From assembly GCA_037043455.1 (NCBI GenBank), contig JAWPHD010006786.1, positions 1 through 64,000 of the forward strand: a stretch of DNA of 64,000 nucleotides, given 5' to 3'. Shown here in pieces: positions 26,901 to 41,900 of this stretch. The stretch is from Cyrtodaria siliqua (Eukaryota; Mollusca; Bivalvia; Adapedonta; Hiatellidae). The position numbers and the translations under genes were made by a program. The notes under the pieces are model-generated. The model searched no databases and had not been told where the DNA came from. It worked only from the letters and a program-made list of their open reading frames with translations. Every line of letters starts with the position of its first letter. Within the stretch, counting starts at the first letter, position 1.

Positions 26901-29900
26901 AGGTGATATAGTACGTTGTTCCTGCCACCAGGTCTGGAATGATGTAATCCAGAAAGAAGTCCGAGTTGTTGTAGACGACATTGCCCAGGGTGCTGTTCTC
27001 TGTGGAGGCATACAAGAGGTAACGCTGTAACACGCCATTCAGTTGTTCCGGAGTCTCCCATCTCGCCTGAACAGATGAGGTACCTGGGAAACAGTCATAA
27101 TGCTGTTTATTGCATAAGCAATTACAAACTCCGTTTACTTTCAATATAAATGGAAACGTCAATATTCGCCGTGTTGTAAAGTCATAATGGGTGTGTAATG
27201 TACTTGGAACTACTCTTTTGCATACTCATTCAGGATTGGTGCATTGCAAGTGTTACATATATTACGTCATAGGAAGTATGTCATGCGATATAAATTGTAG
27301 TATTTTGTTTTTCATTGTTGAAAATTCCCACGATGTTACAAAAATGTTTGTTTCAAATAAAAAAATCTTTTTAATGAAAATTACATGGTAAAACCTATAT
27401 TTTTGTTCTCTATTATTCAATGTTTTATTAAAAACATGTATGCAATAAAAAGGTTATTAGATTAATACCGGGATATATGCACTCATTCTTTTGAGGATAA
27501 ATATTGCACTCCTAAAGTCACACAATATTCATACGAAGAAGAACTTGTGCATATAAATCTATCCCAATACAACTTTAATATTAAATAACCTATAAATATC
27601 ATGTTTTCATTCAGTACCAACATATATTTAAATAACAGGGGCGTTCCTGTGGCTAATTTAGGTATACGCACCATCGAGTTTTGGATTCACAAACGTGCCT
27701 AACCCCCCTATACCTTCAGGTTTTATTGCATTTTTCGCATTCTTAGCCTTTTTTATTTGTTTGCTTCTTTAATAGCCTGTACGCACGTGCGTCAGTGCGT
27801 ATGCCCAGGTATGCCCCTGAATACCCAAATATGTTGCAGACCAACAACATATTTCCATGTAAGTTTAAAACAAGAGGCCCAAGATAAAGCATTTTTAACT
27901 AAATCAAGAGCCATAACTCTGCCATTACTGGTCCTATCTGGCTGGTTTTCGAACTTGGCCAGTAGAGATAATAAAAAAAATAAAAATAAAAAAAAAATAA
28001 AAAAAAAATCTTTTTTTTAAAAATTAAAAAAAATAGAGAAATATAAAAATAATAAAAGAAAACAAGAGGGCCAAGATGGCCCTAAATCGATCACCTGAGT
28101 ACTGGCACATTATCAAACTTCTTCGAAATCTTATGGTCATATACAATCTGTGCAAGTTTGGTTAAGAAATGTGGGCTCTGTTGTGTATAACAACATTGAT
28201 ATAAAGACACTGACAAAGTCTGGTACATATCAAATACAAAATGAAGGTGCTAGAGTGTAACACCTTGGGCAGGGCCAAATGTGACCCCAGGGCTACATGT
28301 AATATATGAGAGCTTTGTGGTTTCAGAGAAGAAGATTTTTTAAGTTTTTCCCTATATAAGTCTATGTAAAACGACCCCACGGTCACCATTTGAACACACT
28401 TGGTAAAGGACCATAAGACTACAGTAAATGGAAAATATTAAACCTATAGCTCTTGTAGCTCCAGAGAAGAAGATTTTAATGTATTTCCTATATAAGTCTA
28501 TGTAAAACTGTGACCCACGGGGCGGGGTCAAATTTGACCCCAGGGTCACCATTTGAACAAACTTGGTAGAGGACCATAATCTTATAGTAAATGCAAAATA
28601 TTAAACCTATGGCTCTTGTAGTTTGACAGATTTTTTTCCCCTATATATATAAGGCTATGTAAAACTGTGACACCCGGGGCGTGGCCAAATTTGACACCAG
28701 GGTCACCATTTGAACAAACTTGGTAAAGGACAATAAGCTTATAGCAAATGCAAAATATTAAACGTCTGGCTCTTGCAGTTCCAGAAAAGAAGATTTTTTT
28801 TCAGTTTTTCCCTATACAAGCCTATGTAAAACTGTGACCCCCGGGGCGGGGCCAAATGTGACACCATTGTAACAAAATTGGTAGAGGACCATAATCTTAT
28901 AGCAAATACAAAATATTAAACCTCTGGCTCTTACAGTTTCAGAGAAGAAGATTTTTTAAGTTTTTCCCTATACATGTCTATGTAAAACATGTGACCCTTG
29001 AGGCGGGGTCAAATGTGACCCGAGGGTTACCATTTGAACAAACTTGGTAAAGGACCATAAGCTTATAGTAAATGCAAAATATCAAACCTCTGGCTCTTGC
29101 AGTTTCCATGTAAAACTGTGACCCTCGAGGCGGGGACAAATTTGAACCCAGGGTCACCATTTGAACAAATTTAGTAGAGGACCATAAGCTGATGCTACAT
29201 GTAATACATGAGAGCTCTGTGCCATGTGGTTGGTTCCAATGAAGAAGATTTTTTTCAGTTTTTCCCTATACAAGCCTATGTAAAACTGTGACCCCCGGGG
29301 TGGGGCCAAATGTGACCCCTGGATCACCATTTGAACAAACTTGGTAGAGGACCATAAGCTTATAGCAAATGCAAAATATTAAACCTCTGGCTCTTGCAGT
29401 TTCAGAGAAGAAGAATTTTTAAGTTTTTCCCTATACATGTCTATGTAAAACATGTGACCCTTGAGGCGGGGTCAAATGTGACCCGAGGGTCACCATTTGA
29501 ACAAACTTTGAACAAACTTGGTAAAGGACCATAAGCTTATAGTAAATGCAAATTATCAAACCACTGGTTTTTGTAGTTTCCGAGAAGAAGATTTTTTTAT
29601 TTTTTTTCCTATATAAGTCTATGTAAAACTGTGACCCCCAGGGCAGGGACAAATTTGACCCCAGGGTCATCATTTGATCAAACTTAGTAAGGGACCATAA
29701 GCTCATGCTACATGTAATACATGAGAGCTCTGTGCCTTGTGGTTTCAGAGAAGAAGAGTTTTTAAAGTTTTTTCCTATATGTCTATATGAAAAACATGCA
29801 AAATCTCAATATACAAACTTTGGACCCCCGGGGAACGGCCATTTTTGAACCTGGGGACTTCATTTGAATAAACTTGATAGTCTAGGCATTGATGATCATT

Positions 29901-32900
29901 TTAAAAGAAAAACTGTTGAAATCTGTCCAGCGGTTCTGGAGAAGAAGATTTTTTAAGCTTTCAACCATATATGGTAATGGCGGCCATCTTGGATGTTGCG
30001 CTGACCTTATTTTAACAAATCTAAAAAGTGTTCATCTAAGGATCATCCATGTGAAGTTTAGTCAAAATTAGCCAAGCGGTTTCTGAGGAGAAGTCGTTTA
30101 AAGAAAAGTTAACGACGGACGGACGACGGACGGACGATGGACGAAGAGTGATCCCAATAGATCACCTTGAGCCTTCGGCTCAGGAGATCTAAAAAAAGGC
30201 AAAAAAATCTGGTAAAGTTAGGTAAAGATCAGATGAAAATGAAGGCCCTATCGCCTTAACAAGGAAAGATATAGCATATTTAACGAAATCAAGGGCCATA
30301 ACTCCGCTGTTACTGGTCCAATTTGGCTGGTTTTCGTACTTGTCTGAGCTGTTATTGACATTAATCTGGTAAAATTTGGTAAAGATCAGATGAAAAATGA
30401 AGGCCCTATCGTCTTAACGAGGCAAAATATAGCATATTTAACGAAATCAAGGGCCATAACTCCACTGTTACTGGTCCGATCTGGCTGGTTTTCGAACTTG
30501 TCCAAGCTATACGAGGCAAAATTTAGCATTTTTAACTAAATCAAGGGCCATAACTCCGCTGTTACTGGTCCGATTTGGCTAGTTTTCGAAATTGTCCAAG
30601 CTTTTATTGACATTAACAATCTGGTAAAGTTTGGTAAAGATCGGATGAAAAATGAAGGCCCTATCGTCTTAAGACAAAAGTTAACGATGGACAACGGACG
30701 GACGGACGGACGACGGACAACTCGGCATCCCATAAGCTCTACTGGCCTTTGGCCTTTGGCCAGTAGAGCTAAAAATATATATATATCTATCAAGGTCATG
30801 CATAATCAATAAACAAAATTTAAAAATATAAATTTGTAATTCATAATGATGGTTTTCCTTTATGGTAAACTTAAATGCAATTCAAGATTTTTTTGTAACA
30901 GAACTATTTGTTTTTATTATTAATGACCTAAATGTCAACCAAACATAAAAAACGATTCCCACAATTATATTTTTCATTGATATAAAACATTTATGGTAAT
31001 ACGCTCGTAGATGAGATTGAATTTTATGAGAAAGAAACACAACCACCTTTGAAGCAACTTGCATAGCGTATCATTTTATTTTGTAAAAAAACAAAAATAT
31101 TCACATGGTCTCTAAAATCATTTTCAAACATCAGAATATCATTTCCTTAGTCAGATAAAGACATGAAAATGCAACCCACTAGTCTGACAAACATCAGAAT
31201 ATAATTTCCTTAGTCAGATAAAGACATGAAAATACAAACCACTAGTCTGACAAACATCCGAATACCATTTCCTTAGTCAGATAAAGACATGAAAATACAA
31301 CCCACTAGTCTGACAAACATCAGAATATCATTTCCTTAGTCAGATAAAGACATGAAAATACAACCCACTAGTCTGACAAACAGCAGAATATCATTTCCTT
31401 AGTCAGATAAAGACATGAAAATACAACCCACTAGTCTGACAAACATCAGAATATCATTTCCTTAGTCAGATAAAGGCATGAAAACCCACTAGTCTGACAA
31501 ACATCAGAATATCATTTCCTTAGTCAGATAAAGACATGAAAATGCAACCCACTAGTCTGACAAACATAAGAAAATGCACCCAACACATTAGATGTGAACA
31601 TTCCACACACAAAATGGTGTTTGGACATAGAATTCTTTTTATTCAGTCAATACCAAAAAAATATTTTGGAAGGTTGATGAAGAGTAGGCAAGGCAGAGAT
31701 TTGTTGAAATAGTTGTCTTGTTTAGACTCATCACAAACATGATCTTCTCTATTTGACTGGTCCTTTTTATACCCTCGTTTGCCTTTGACGTTAAACAGTC
31801 AGTTCAAGTCGGTTAGTACCAGTTTGAGAAGTGTATTGTAGGTAATTTGGCATATGCGACAGCAATTTTTTTCTGGAATATGGCCTGAACAAAAATTGTG
31901 TAGGTAGACAATTTTTTTTTTTTAGATTTTTTTGTTCTATGCATATAACACCAGCTTCAACAGTTCATTAATGCTCCACTACTGATTCATCAGAACAGTC
32001 TGATTTGTTTACTTTTTTTTCAGATGGGGTAAAAAGATGTTGGGTCGGGAGTAAAAATGGCGGGTTACAGGACAGGAGGCATTTTTTTATTTTTGCCTAA
32101 TAAGAGCATGACACAACCAGTGCAGAAGTATAACATAAATACAATATCATCTCTTTTGAACATTTAAAACACAGCGCGTAATTTTTTGAAACCGGTTTTT
32201 ACAAAGAGTTTATAAAAATACATAATTTTTATTCTGTTTGTGCAGTTTTAATATATTTTCACAAAGGCACAGGGTGTTTTATCACTGCACGCTATACCTA
32301 CCTTCAACTACACCTGGAATGTAAAATGCATATATGACAATATTCTGATATTATTCTTATATCTTGTCACTAAGACCATAATTTATTGATAATTCATTTT
32401 ACAAACCCTCCCACGATTATTTTTCAATAAGGAATATGATCCGTTTTCATTTTTATTTCATCTCCTCCTAGATTTTAATCAAACATTTCCCTCTCTTTTC
32501 CATCCAATGAAATAAAAATAGCTTTCCAATTTTTTTATTATTTGTTCCCTTCCTTCTAAGGCACTTTACTGTCTTGATGGTTTGTCAAACAAATAATGAA
32601 AAAATACAGGCCTGAATAACTAAAACATATTCTGCACATCTACATATGTCTTCTGAGACGATACTAATAAACTAGTTGCTAGACATTCATCCATTATTTT
32701 TCCAAGCTAGCTATAGCAGAGGGGGGTTGCAAATAATGTTTTCCCCTCATTTTCTAGCGTTCAAGGAATACATCATTTAAAGGTTAAAAAAAAAGCAGAT
32801 GTGATAACGGTATTCAACTGCACACATGTAATCAACTAGCAGTAGCAATATAGCAATTGGTGTAAGGGGCCATAAATTCATTTTTGTGCTATTTTATTGT

Positions 32901-35900
32901 TTATGAAAGACAATTAAACACTTTTAAATAGGGTGGGTTAAAACAACGGGCATGTGCAGAGATGACTATGTAGCAATTAATGTGATGAAGGCCTTTATTT
33001 AAAACAGTCTATTAAACAATTTACAATGAAGTATATGTTTTTGTTTTTTCACTACAATCACAGAAAGATGCTCATATTCTAACTGTATTGGTGGTGACAT
33101 GGTCTTCTGGTAGGTACGATATAGGGCATGCTCCAACCTTACTTAAAGACTGCAAGTTCAAGACACGCCCATAGATTCCACTGATTACCCTGATGTCCTT
33201 GAGCAAGTCCCTTACTCTCTGCTTTGCCCGTCAGATGGAGGCATTAACCGGGTTGTCCCATGTACTGGAATGTTTTCTCCAGGCATGTTAGTCTCGGCCT
33301 GCCAAGACTGTATCATGCATGTCTTACTTGCAGATATCGACCTGGGCGGAATAGGCTGAATAAAGTGCCCACTAGCGATTAGTCGAATATTTTCGTGATT
33401 TTTTTTCGCGCACATAAAGTCAACGTTTGCATCATGTCATGTTGTAAATAAACACACAATGTCAATTTCTGATGAACCTGTTACACTTTTTGACATCACT
33501 TGCTGCTTCTCAAAAGTTTAAAGTAAGAAATTAATATTAAATTTACTTTATATATGTTTTCTGAGTCTCATAGAATCTCTCAAAGTCTCGCCAAAATTGC
33601 CGCAACGTGAGAGGCATTTCAAATGTCATTTTTTCCCCAGGCCCTGGTTCTGAACTTGCATAGCATAGCGTAGCGAAGAAATCAGAAGCAGGCGGCCAGG
33701 TGACCGAGACTACAGGCATGTGAAAGATTCAGAGGAATCATGGACAGTAAGAATAGGCAGACTTCAATTGCCTCTGTAGCCTCACCTCCTGCCTCTGAAG
33801 CCTCACCTCCTGCCTCTGTAGCCTCACCTCCTGCCTCTGTAGCCTCACCTCCTGCCTCTGTAGCCTCACCTCCTGCCTCTGTAGCCTCACCTCCTCTCTT
33901 GCAATGGATTTAAATTACCCTGAATAGTGTGTTGATGAGCCTTTTATAAATGAATAGATTTATAAGAGTTATCTTACCTAGGGCAGTAAGTATGGGGGGT
34001 TTGACAAACTTGGGCGGTAGTTGTGATGTACTCAGCGTTGTTGTGGGTCCCTCAGTACACCCCACCTGGGTACACGCCTTCAGGTAAAACACGTACGATG
34101 TGTACACCTGGAAGATGGCAAATATATACAAATTTTAATACCAACACTTTATCATAGAATTAAATTCATTCGAAGAAAATCATGGAGAAAAATTAAATTG
34201 CAAATATGTAAGCCTTTTTAGGCTTGGAGATATAAAAGTGAATAAAAACACGACAATAAAATAGAATTAAATTGAATATACATATTGAAATGGGATTTAT
34301 AAGAGAAAACCTATTTGCCAAAACTTGCATTCATTGCTAAGATGACAGGCTTTATAAAATCATGTCACCAATTTCACCTAATTGACAAGAAGTGGAGATT
34401 AAAATGTCCAAAAAAGCATACAAATAGACCTGCCAAATCTCTGGATAAAAACATAGAATATTGGGAATTTTCATTAGTTCTACTAATATTCAGTTTTGAA
34501 TGTAACATTTCGGGGGTTTCTATCGTGAATAATGATTGACTGAACAGCTATTTTGTGACCATAAACAAAACAAATAAATGCACCAGACGACACTTGCAGA
34601 AGACAGTAAAAGCGATGATGGCGACAGGAATAAAGTGTACATATATTATAAAAATACTTGCATATTTGTTGCAGAATTTCAATAAAGGATGAACATGTAT
34701 TCCCTTTGTTTTGCTGTTATCTGCTAAATTGTTTATAATTTCACACGTTTTGCCAACTTCCGAAATAGCTACAGTACAGACACACTTTAAACATGGGTAG
34801 AGTGGGTTATTCTATTTCTATAATCCTTTGAAGTTGACACAAGTAGCAACACCCTCTATTGATATTTTTGAGGATGGGTTAGTCTTTTGATTAAACCGAC
34901 AAATACGCAGAAAATGTGTAGGTCTCTGACAGATAATGTAATGGACCACTCTCATTCAATAGCGACGACCTGTAACACCTAAATTAAAAATGGTTTTGCC
35001 CGGTTAAAACATTGCCTCAGCTGGCGTGTATTCATGACCAATGATTACACAGTTTATTTACATGGCATGGTCAGTTCTTTGTGTAATTCTTAGGTTTTCA
35101 GCAGGGTTTGGAATTAACGGGAGATTGATAAATTGTTTTCAGATAGCTGTTGTACCGTATTATTCCGCTTTAATTATCGTGATGCAATTAAGAGATTTTT
35201 TAACCTTTTATTTTTGTCGAATGGTTCATCTAGGAAAACTAATATTTTGGTGCATATTATACACGGAAACAACTTTTTTTACCCAAGTTTGACCTCTAAG
35301 AAAGGGGTGCGCACTATACATGCGGTAAAATACGGTAGGCCTACATAGTAATAATCTACACCTGTACTGTGGGTCAAACATAAATTTCTTATTGTATCTG
35401 CTGTGCGGGAGTTGGGGTGGGGCTAGGAGGGAGTTGATGTTATGTTTTTTGTATCCTACATCTAAAAAGGTTTTGGCAAGCCTGTACTAATAAAGGAAAA
35501 CAACTGAAGAATTTCCCATTCTGCACCAACCTGTAGGTCAATGGTGACATTGAACGCCCGCTCACCCCCTGTATATATAAGGGTACCATCCATGTACAAG
35601 AAATAGCCCGTCAGCACTCCATTTGGGGCTCCAGGAGGGTTCCAGCTCACATAGATATACGTAGGTCCAGAAAATCCTTTTGGAGCTGGCACTTTTTCAG
35701 GGGCTATAAAAGATAGCGGTACAAAATGTACAAATAAAAAATGTTTGCTTAAGCACTCCAACTTATAAATACATTTTAAGTTATAGTTAGAAAATGGTAA
35801 AGATATTAAATTACTGGTAAAACAACAACAAAGGCAAGCTGTTTATTTATGGGTATCAATGCATATAATCTTTTCTCTCATAACAATTACTCGATTTTGA

Positions 35901-38900
35901 ATAGTTTTAGTCTACATTTAAGCTACATGCATAACATGTGCTAATACCATCTCCATTTAAAGAATGGCAAAGCAAATGGGTATAGGGAGCATTTAAAATT
36001 TCTGGAAATGCCACAATCATGTGATAACTATAATCTACATGAAGATGGTTAATCGTTAACATGTGTACCTTTCTTCTTGGTAAAAATGGTATAAACTTCT
36101 GAAACTAACTTTCCTCTTTGGTATTTATTATGAAACATTCTGGACTTACCTCCCTCCTTGGTATTGATGGTGAGACCTTCTGGACTTACCTTCCTCCTTG
36201 GTGTTAATGATGACACCTTCTGGATTTACCACCCTCCTTGGTATTGATGGTGAGACCTTCTGGACTTACCTTCCTCCTTGGTAGTTAATGATGAGACCTT
36301 CTGGATTTACCACCCTCTTGGGTATTGATGATGAAACCTTCTGTACTTACCTTCCTCCTTGGTAGTTATAATGAGACCTTCTGGATTTACCTCCCTCCTT
36401 GGTATTGATGTGAAACCTTTTGGACTTAGCTTGCTCCTTGGTAGTTATAACGAGACCTTCTGGATTTACCTCCCTCCTTGGTATTGATGAAACCTTCTGG
36501 ACTTACCTCCCTCCCATGTTATTTATGGCGAGACCTTCTGGACTTACCTTCCTCCTTGGTATTGATGTTGAGACCTTCTGGACTTACCTTCATCCATCAT
36601 AGTTATAGCGAGACCTTCTGGATTTACCTTCCTCCTTGGTATTGATGATGAAACCTTCTGGACTTATCTCCCTCCATGTTATTTATGCGAGACCTTATGG
36701 ACTTACCTTCCTCCTTGCCTTTGATGGTGAGACCTTCGGGACATAGCTTCCTCTTTGATCTAGATGATGAGACTTAAATTCCTCCTTGGTATTGGTGGTG
36801 AGACCTGATTGATTTACCTTTTTTCGTGGTATTGATGATGAGACCTTCTGGACTTACCTTCCTCCATGGTAGTTAAAGCGAGACCTTCTGAACTTACCTT
36901 CCTCCTTGGTATAGATGATGAGACCTTCTGGACTTACCTCCCTCCTTGGTGTAGATGTTGAGATCTTCTGGACTTACCTCCCTCCTTGGTATAGATGATG
37001 AGGAGACCTTCTGGACTTATCTTCCTCACAGATGTTGAGACCTTCTGGACTTACCTTCCTCCTTGGTACAGATGTTGAGACCTTCTGGACTTACCTTCCT
37101 CCTTGGTATAGATGAAGAGACCTTCTGGACTTACCTTCCTCCTTGGTATAGATGATGAGACCATCTGGACTCTCTGAGCATCCACCACTTGTACAGGCCA
37201 ACATCTTCACATCATAGTTGGTATGGGGGATCATGGCTGTTATATTACCTGAAGAAACATTTACACACATTCGTGTATTCTTGTATAATCTCTCTTTCAT
37301 AGGGTACAGACCCACAATTGCAATATTTGCTTTTTAAACTATTTTAAATTAAATAATATTGGTCTTAAACAATGTAATATCCACAACTACTTTTATTTTA
37401 CAAAGAAGTTAGATGGATGCTTTCTGGAGCATAAATATCACCTACCTGGGCCGCATTGTAGAATGTATGACACATGACTATTGTCATAAGGTGCAGATAA
37501 ACAAAGTTTGGTAAAGACATGAAAATTATAGAAAATGTTATCAAAAAATGACCTTTGAACTGAATCTCTGTAACCTTGACTGTGACCTTTACCGTTATAC
37601 ATTATGATGTGGTAATAGTGACCATTGTCATAAGTATGTATCTAAAGTTTTATGAAGAATCCAATAGAAAGGTTTTCGTGACCAAACAATGACCTCTGAA
37701 CCAAGAGTATGACCTTGTCTGTGACCTTGATTTTTATATTTTGATTTTGTCACTTGATGTTTGTCATAATTATATATCTAAAGTTTGATGAAGAAATACA
37801 TGTTTGAAAAAAAGAAATGTTATACCGTATGTTTCTGGGACCAAATAATGACCTTTGAACCCAGAATTTTACATAAACTGTGACCTTGACATTTATATAT
37901 TGGTAAGGTCATGCTGCAATTGTCAGGAAGTGTATATATGGACAGATTTTAATGAAGACATGTGTACAACTGAAAACGTTATACTCAATGTTAAGTTTCT
38001 GTGACGCCAGACGACGCAAGAGGATAGACTATGGTGATCCCTATGCAATTTTTTCTTTGAAATGGTGACACAAAAACATAAAGGCTTATCAACATTTCTC
38101 TTTGGATTTATTCAAAATTAATATATTCTGAAAAAATGGTTTGTTTGATGATAAAGTAAAGTATATACTTGACTCTGATCAAACAGCCTCCAGTTACAAG
38201 GCATTAGCTGTTACCTAGCAGTTTTTTTGTTTTTTTTAGAAGATAGCTTAATTAAATAATCTTCCCTGAAGCCCGCTATGATTGTAATCTGAACCCACCT
38301 TCTCTCTTGGATGTATTTGTGAACGATGCTCCCACAGGAACGATCCCTGTGTCATCCATATTGTATGCCCTCAGTATAAACTTGGTGAGAAGTCCAGCAG
38401 TACTGACAGGAGCCAACCACTTAAACTCCACCAGGTAGCCATTGTAATGCTTGGCCTCATATGGTGGGGTCACACCAATTGGAGCTACAATTATGTATAT
38501 AAATATTACCTATACATTGTAATTTAATTAAATTTGCAAATATAATTAAGAGATAACCATGCTAAGACTTTTCATTCTGGGATGGTATGTGAGTGGTTTT
38601 ATGGTCTGAAATTTCGTTTTATTGAAATGATATGCAATGTAATACATGGTTTAATTGGATCTTTTGGTTTGATCTGAATAGTGTTTTACGTAAGTTTTAT
38701 CACATTTTAGGCCATATTTGATGGTCAATTTTTGTGAAAGATGCAGACCACCCCATTTTTCCTGGGTAGAACCAGTACTGTAAACCTCCCTCCATCGGTA
38801 AGAATCGACACTCTCTCACTTACATGTTGACTGTTTACTATCGATTCAATTTATAAGACTCACCATGCAATCAACTTATTCTGCGTCTGACCTCAAGTGA

Positions 38901-41900
38901 ATTACAACCTAATAATCTACTGATAGATCCAATTAAACAGTATTTATAATACAATTATGTAGATATTACGTTATTATGATAATGCAATTATGTATAAATT
39001 ACAGGTACATTCTTTAATGCAATTATATTTATCACATACATATGATAATTTGTGCAATCATAAACATTGTATTCTTTTCAATTATGTATACATTTATATT
39101 GCAGATATTTTTATTGCAGGTATATATTATACAGAGTTTAATAACCAGCGTTTTTGAGATAGAGAAATGGCTCCTGATATAAGAACTTGTGCTCTGCACT
39201 CGTTCTTATATCGAGGCCATATCTCTACCTTGGGAGACATTTTCAATATCTCAAAAACACTAGTTATTAAACTATACATTACGTAATTTAAAATGATATT
39301 TTATTAATATTTCTAATGATTCATGCCTTTTTACATCAGTTTGCACGAGAACGACAAGACAACATTACGTCATACAAACAAAACAAGTGGAACCGTAACT
39401 CTTCGTTAATTTCTGTAATCGGTATTCCCTAGTGGCGGAATCTGACGACGACGTCCCTAAAACAATCGGAATGCCAAAAAATGACGCAAAAGGCTCAGCA
39501 ATGTTCCGTACTGCGAAATAACTCCCACTGGAAGATATTTCGCAGTAGAGCAAACGCGTAGATATAGCTTTTTTTTCCCCAGTATTTCCTATACAAATCA
39601 CAGACAAATATGTAATATAATGAATTTATGTAATTATCACTTTAAATGGCTTCTGGATGTGTAATACAGAAAATATCATGTCAGTGTTTGACCTCATCCA
39701 GTTTATCAGGTGAGGCTGAGAAAAAATAAAGCCCGAGGCTATGCCGAGGGTTTCATTTTTTCGTTCCTAACCTGATAAACTCGATGAGATCAGGCACTAA
39801 CATGATATTCTATTTTTCATGTTGCTCTTTTAAAATCATTTAATTTACCCTTTTCCCCATTTCTTTCCGTTCAAAAATACCCAGACATCAAATATACCAT
39901 GACGTCATCAAAAGAGGTGCTGACGTCATCAAAAGAGGTGCACCTGACGGGATAGGAAAGTAACTGCCGAGATAAGATTTTATCTCAGGCACATAGTTTC
40001 TCGGCAGAATTATTACAGATCGACGTGATAAAAAGTGTATATACACTAGACTAGATGTATATATAACTAAACTGCAATGACGTCACAATAAAGTCACGCT
40101 TTCTGATTTATGACATATATGACGTTATGAATTTTATGTTATGAGTTTTTACTTTCGACCCCCACCACATCCCTCGTCAGATTATTGTGGGGCCTGCCCC
40201 ACACCCGTGTTATACGCCTATGTGTCAACATGGCTTAACCACTAGAATTGCCAGTCCGGATTATTTTTACAGACTATCGATAACTATAGTCGGTAAATGT
40301 CGGCATGGATGCTCACAAAACTGACCATTTAATATTTCAACACATCATCTCATCACTACTTACAGCCCTCCTTTGTTCTGCCATATCCCCAGGGGCTTCT
40401 CCCTGCTCCAGCATTATTGGTGGCCAGCACTCTGTACAGGTAATCTGAAAACAGTCAAATAAACATTTGGTGGTCAATCTTTATGACTATATCACCTTTG
40501 AACTTAACTGACTCTCCTTCTACTACTTTGGCAACATAGTATGTAATTTCTGACATATGAGAAAAGACTTTGACACAGAGATCCATGCCCAGTCTCCCCC
40601 ATTCTCCAATAGACTACTGGATTTGCCTTTGACCTACCAATCACACGGACTGAACCCTTTAAATCTCCATGAAATCAATAATTTGCCGAGTATGGTTGAT
40701 TGGCTGTAATTTGTAACACGCAGCATGTGCCTAACAGTAATTCATAGTTATCACCTGACACAGGAGGAAATTTACTGAACAAGAGGCCCAAGAGGGCCTG
40801 TGGACGCTCTACTGGCTATAGATAAAGTTTATGTTTAAGGGGCCATAACTCTTTCAAATATCGTTCAACCAGAACATGGTGATGATATACGCACATAGGC
40901 TTGGTACTGATTGTCCCTGACAAGTTTCGTTGAAATCCAGCCAGAGGTTCAAGAGAACTAGTCTGTACAAAGTTAGTGAATTAAAATCTTTAAGGGGTCA
41001 TAACTCTGCGAAAATTCATTCAACCACAATGTGGCAATGACAGGTGCAACTAGGATTGGTACTGATCATCCCCATCAAGATTCGTTGAAATCCAGCAAGG
41101 AGTTCAGAAGATACTAATCTGGACAACGTTTGGCTATTAAAACCTTTAAACGGCCATAACTCTGCCAAAAATAATTCAACACGAATATGGCGATGATATG
41201 CACAACTAGGCTTGATACTGATCATCCTTGTCAAGTTTCGTTAAAATCCAGTCAGGGAGTCAGGAGAACTAGCCCGGAAAATGTTTGTGTATCAAAAAAC
41301 TTTAAAGGGCCATAACTCCACCAAAAATCTGTTAACCGCAATGCCACGATGATATGCACAACTATGCTTGCTGCTGATCATCCCTGTAAAGTTTCGTTGA
41401 AATGTGGGGAGGCATTCAGGAGAACTAGTCCAGACAAAGTTTGTGTATTAAAACCTTTAAAGGGCCATAACTCTACCAAAAATCATTCAACCGGAACAGG
41501 GCAATGATTTGCACAACTAGACCGGATACTGATCATCCTTGTCAAGTTTCGTTAAAATCCAGCCAGGGGTTCAGGAGAACTAGTCCAGACAAAGACTTTT
41601 TGTGTATTAAAACCTTTAAAGGGACATAACTCCGCCAAAATCATTCAACCGGACCACGGTGACGATATGTACAACTAGGCTTGGTACTGATCATCCTTGA
41701 AAAGTTTCACTGAAATTTGGCCAAGTGAAAACCCTTTCTTCTTAATGAGGCCAAAATATAGAATATTTCAAAAAATCAAGGGCCATAACTCCGGTGTAAA
41801 TGGTCCAATCTGGCTGGTTGTTGGAGCTTACATTGATAGTAACAATCTGGTAAAGTTTGGTAAAGATCGGATGAAAAATGAAGGCCCTATCGTAGTATTG

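Larger units (their letters stand above)
27084..35530. other. Introns around e11-e12, stretches outside listed repeats
   Basis: 27,084-27,869, 30,773-31,119, 31,573-33,084 and 34,108-35,153 are AT-rich with no coding signal found. 35,154-35,336 has accgtatt and aatacggt at its ends and may be a degraded MITE. Confidence 0.45.

Noticed and set aside
31120..31572. 62-bp array as another exon-edge array
   Set aside because: No donor or acceptor consensus in a constant place and no match to e11 or e12 borders.
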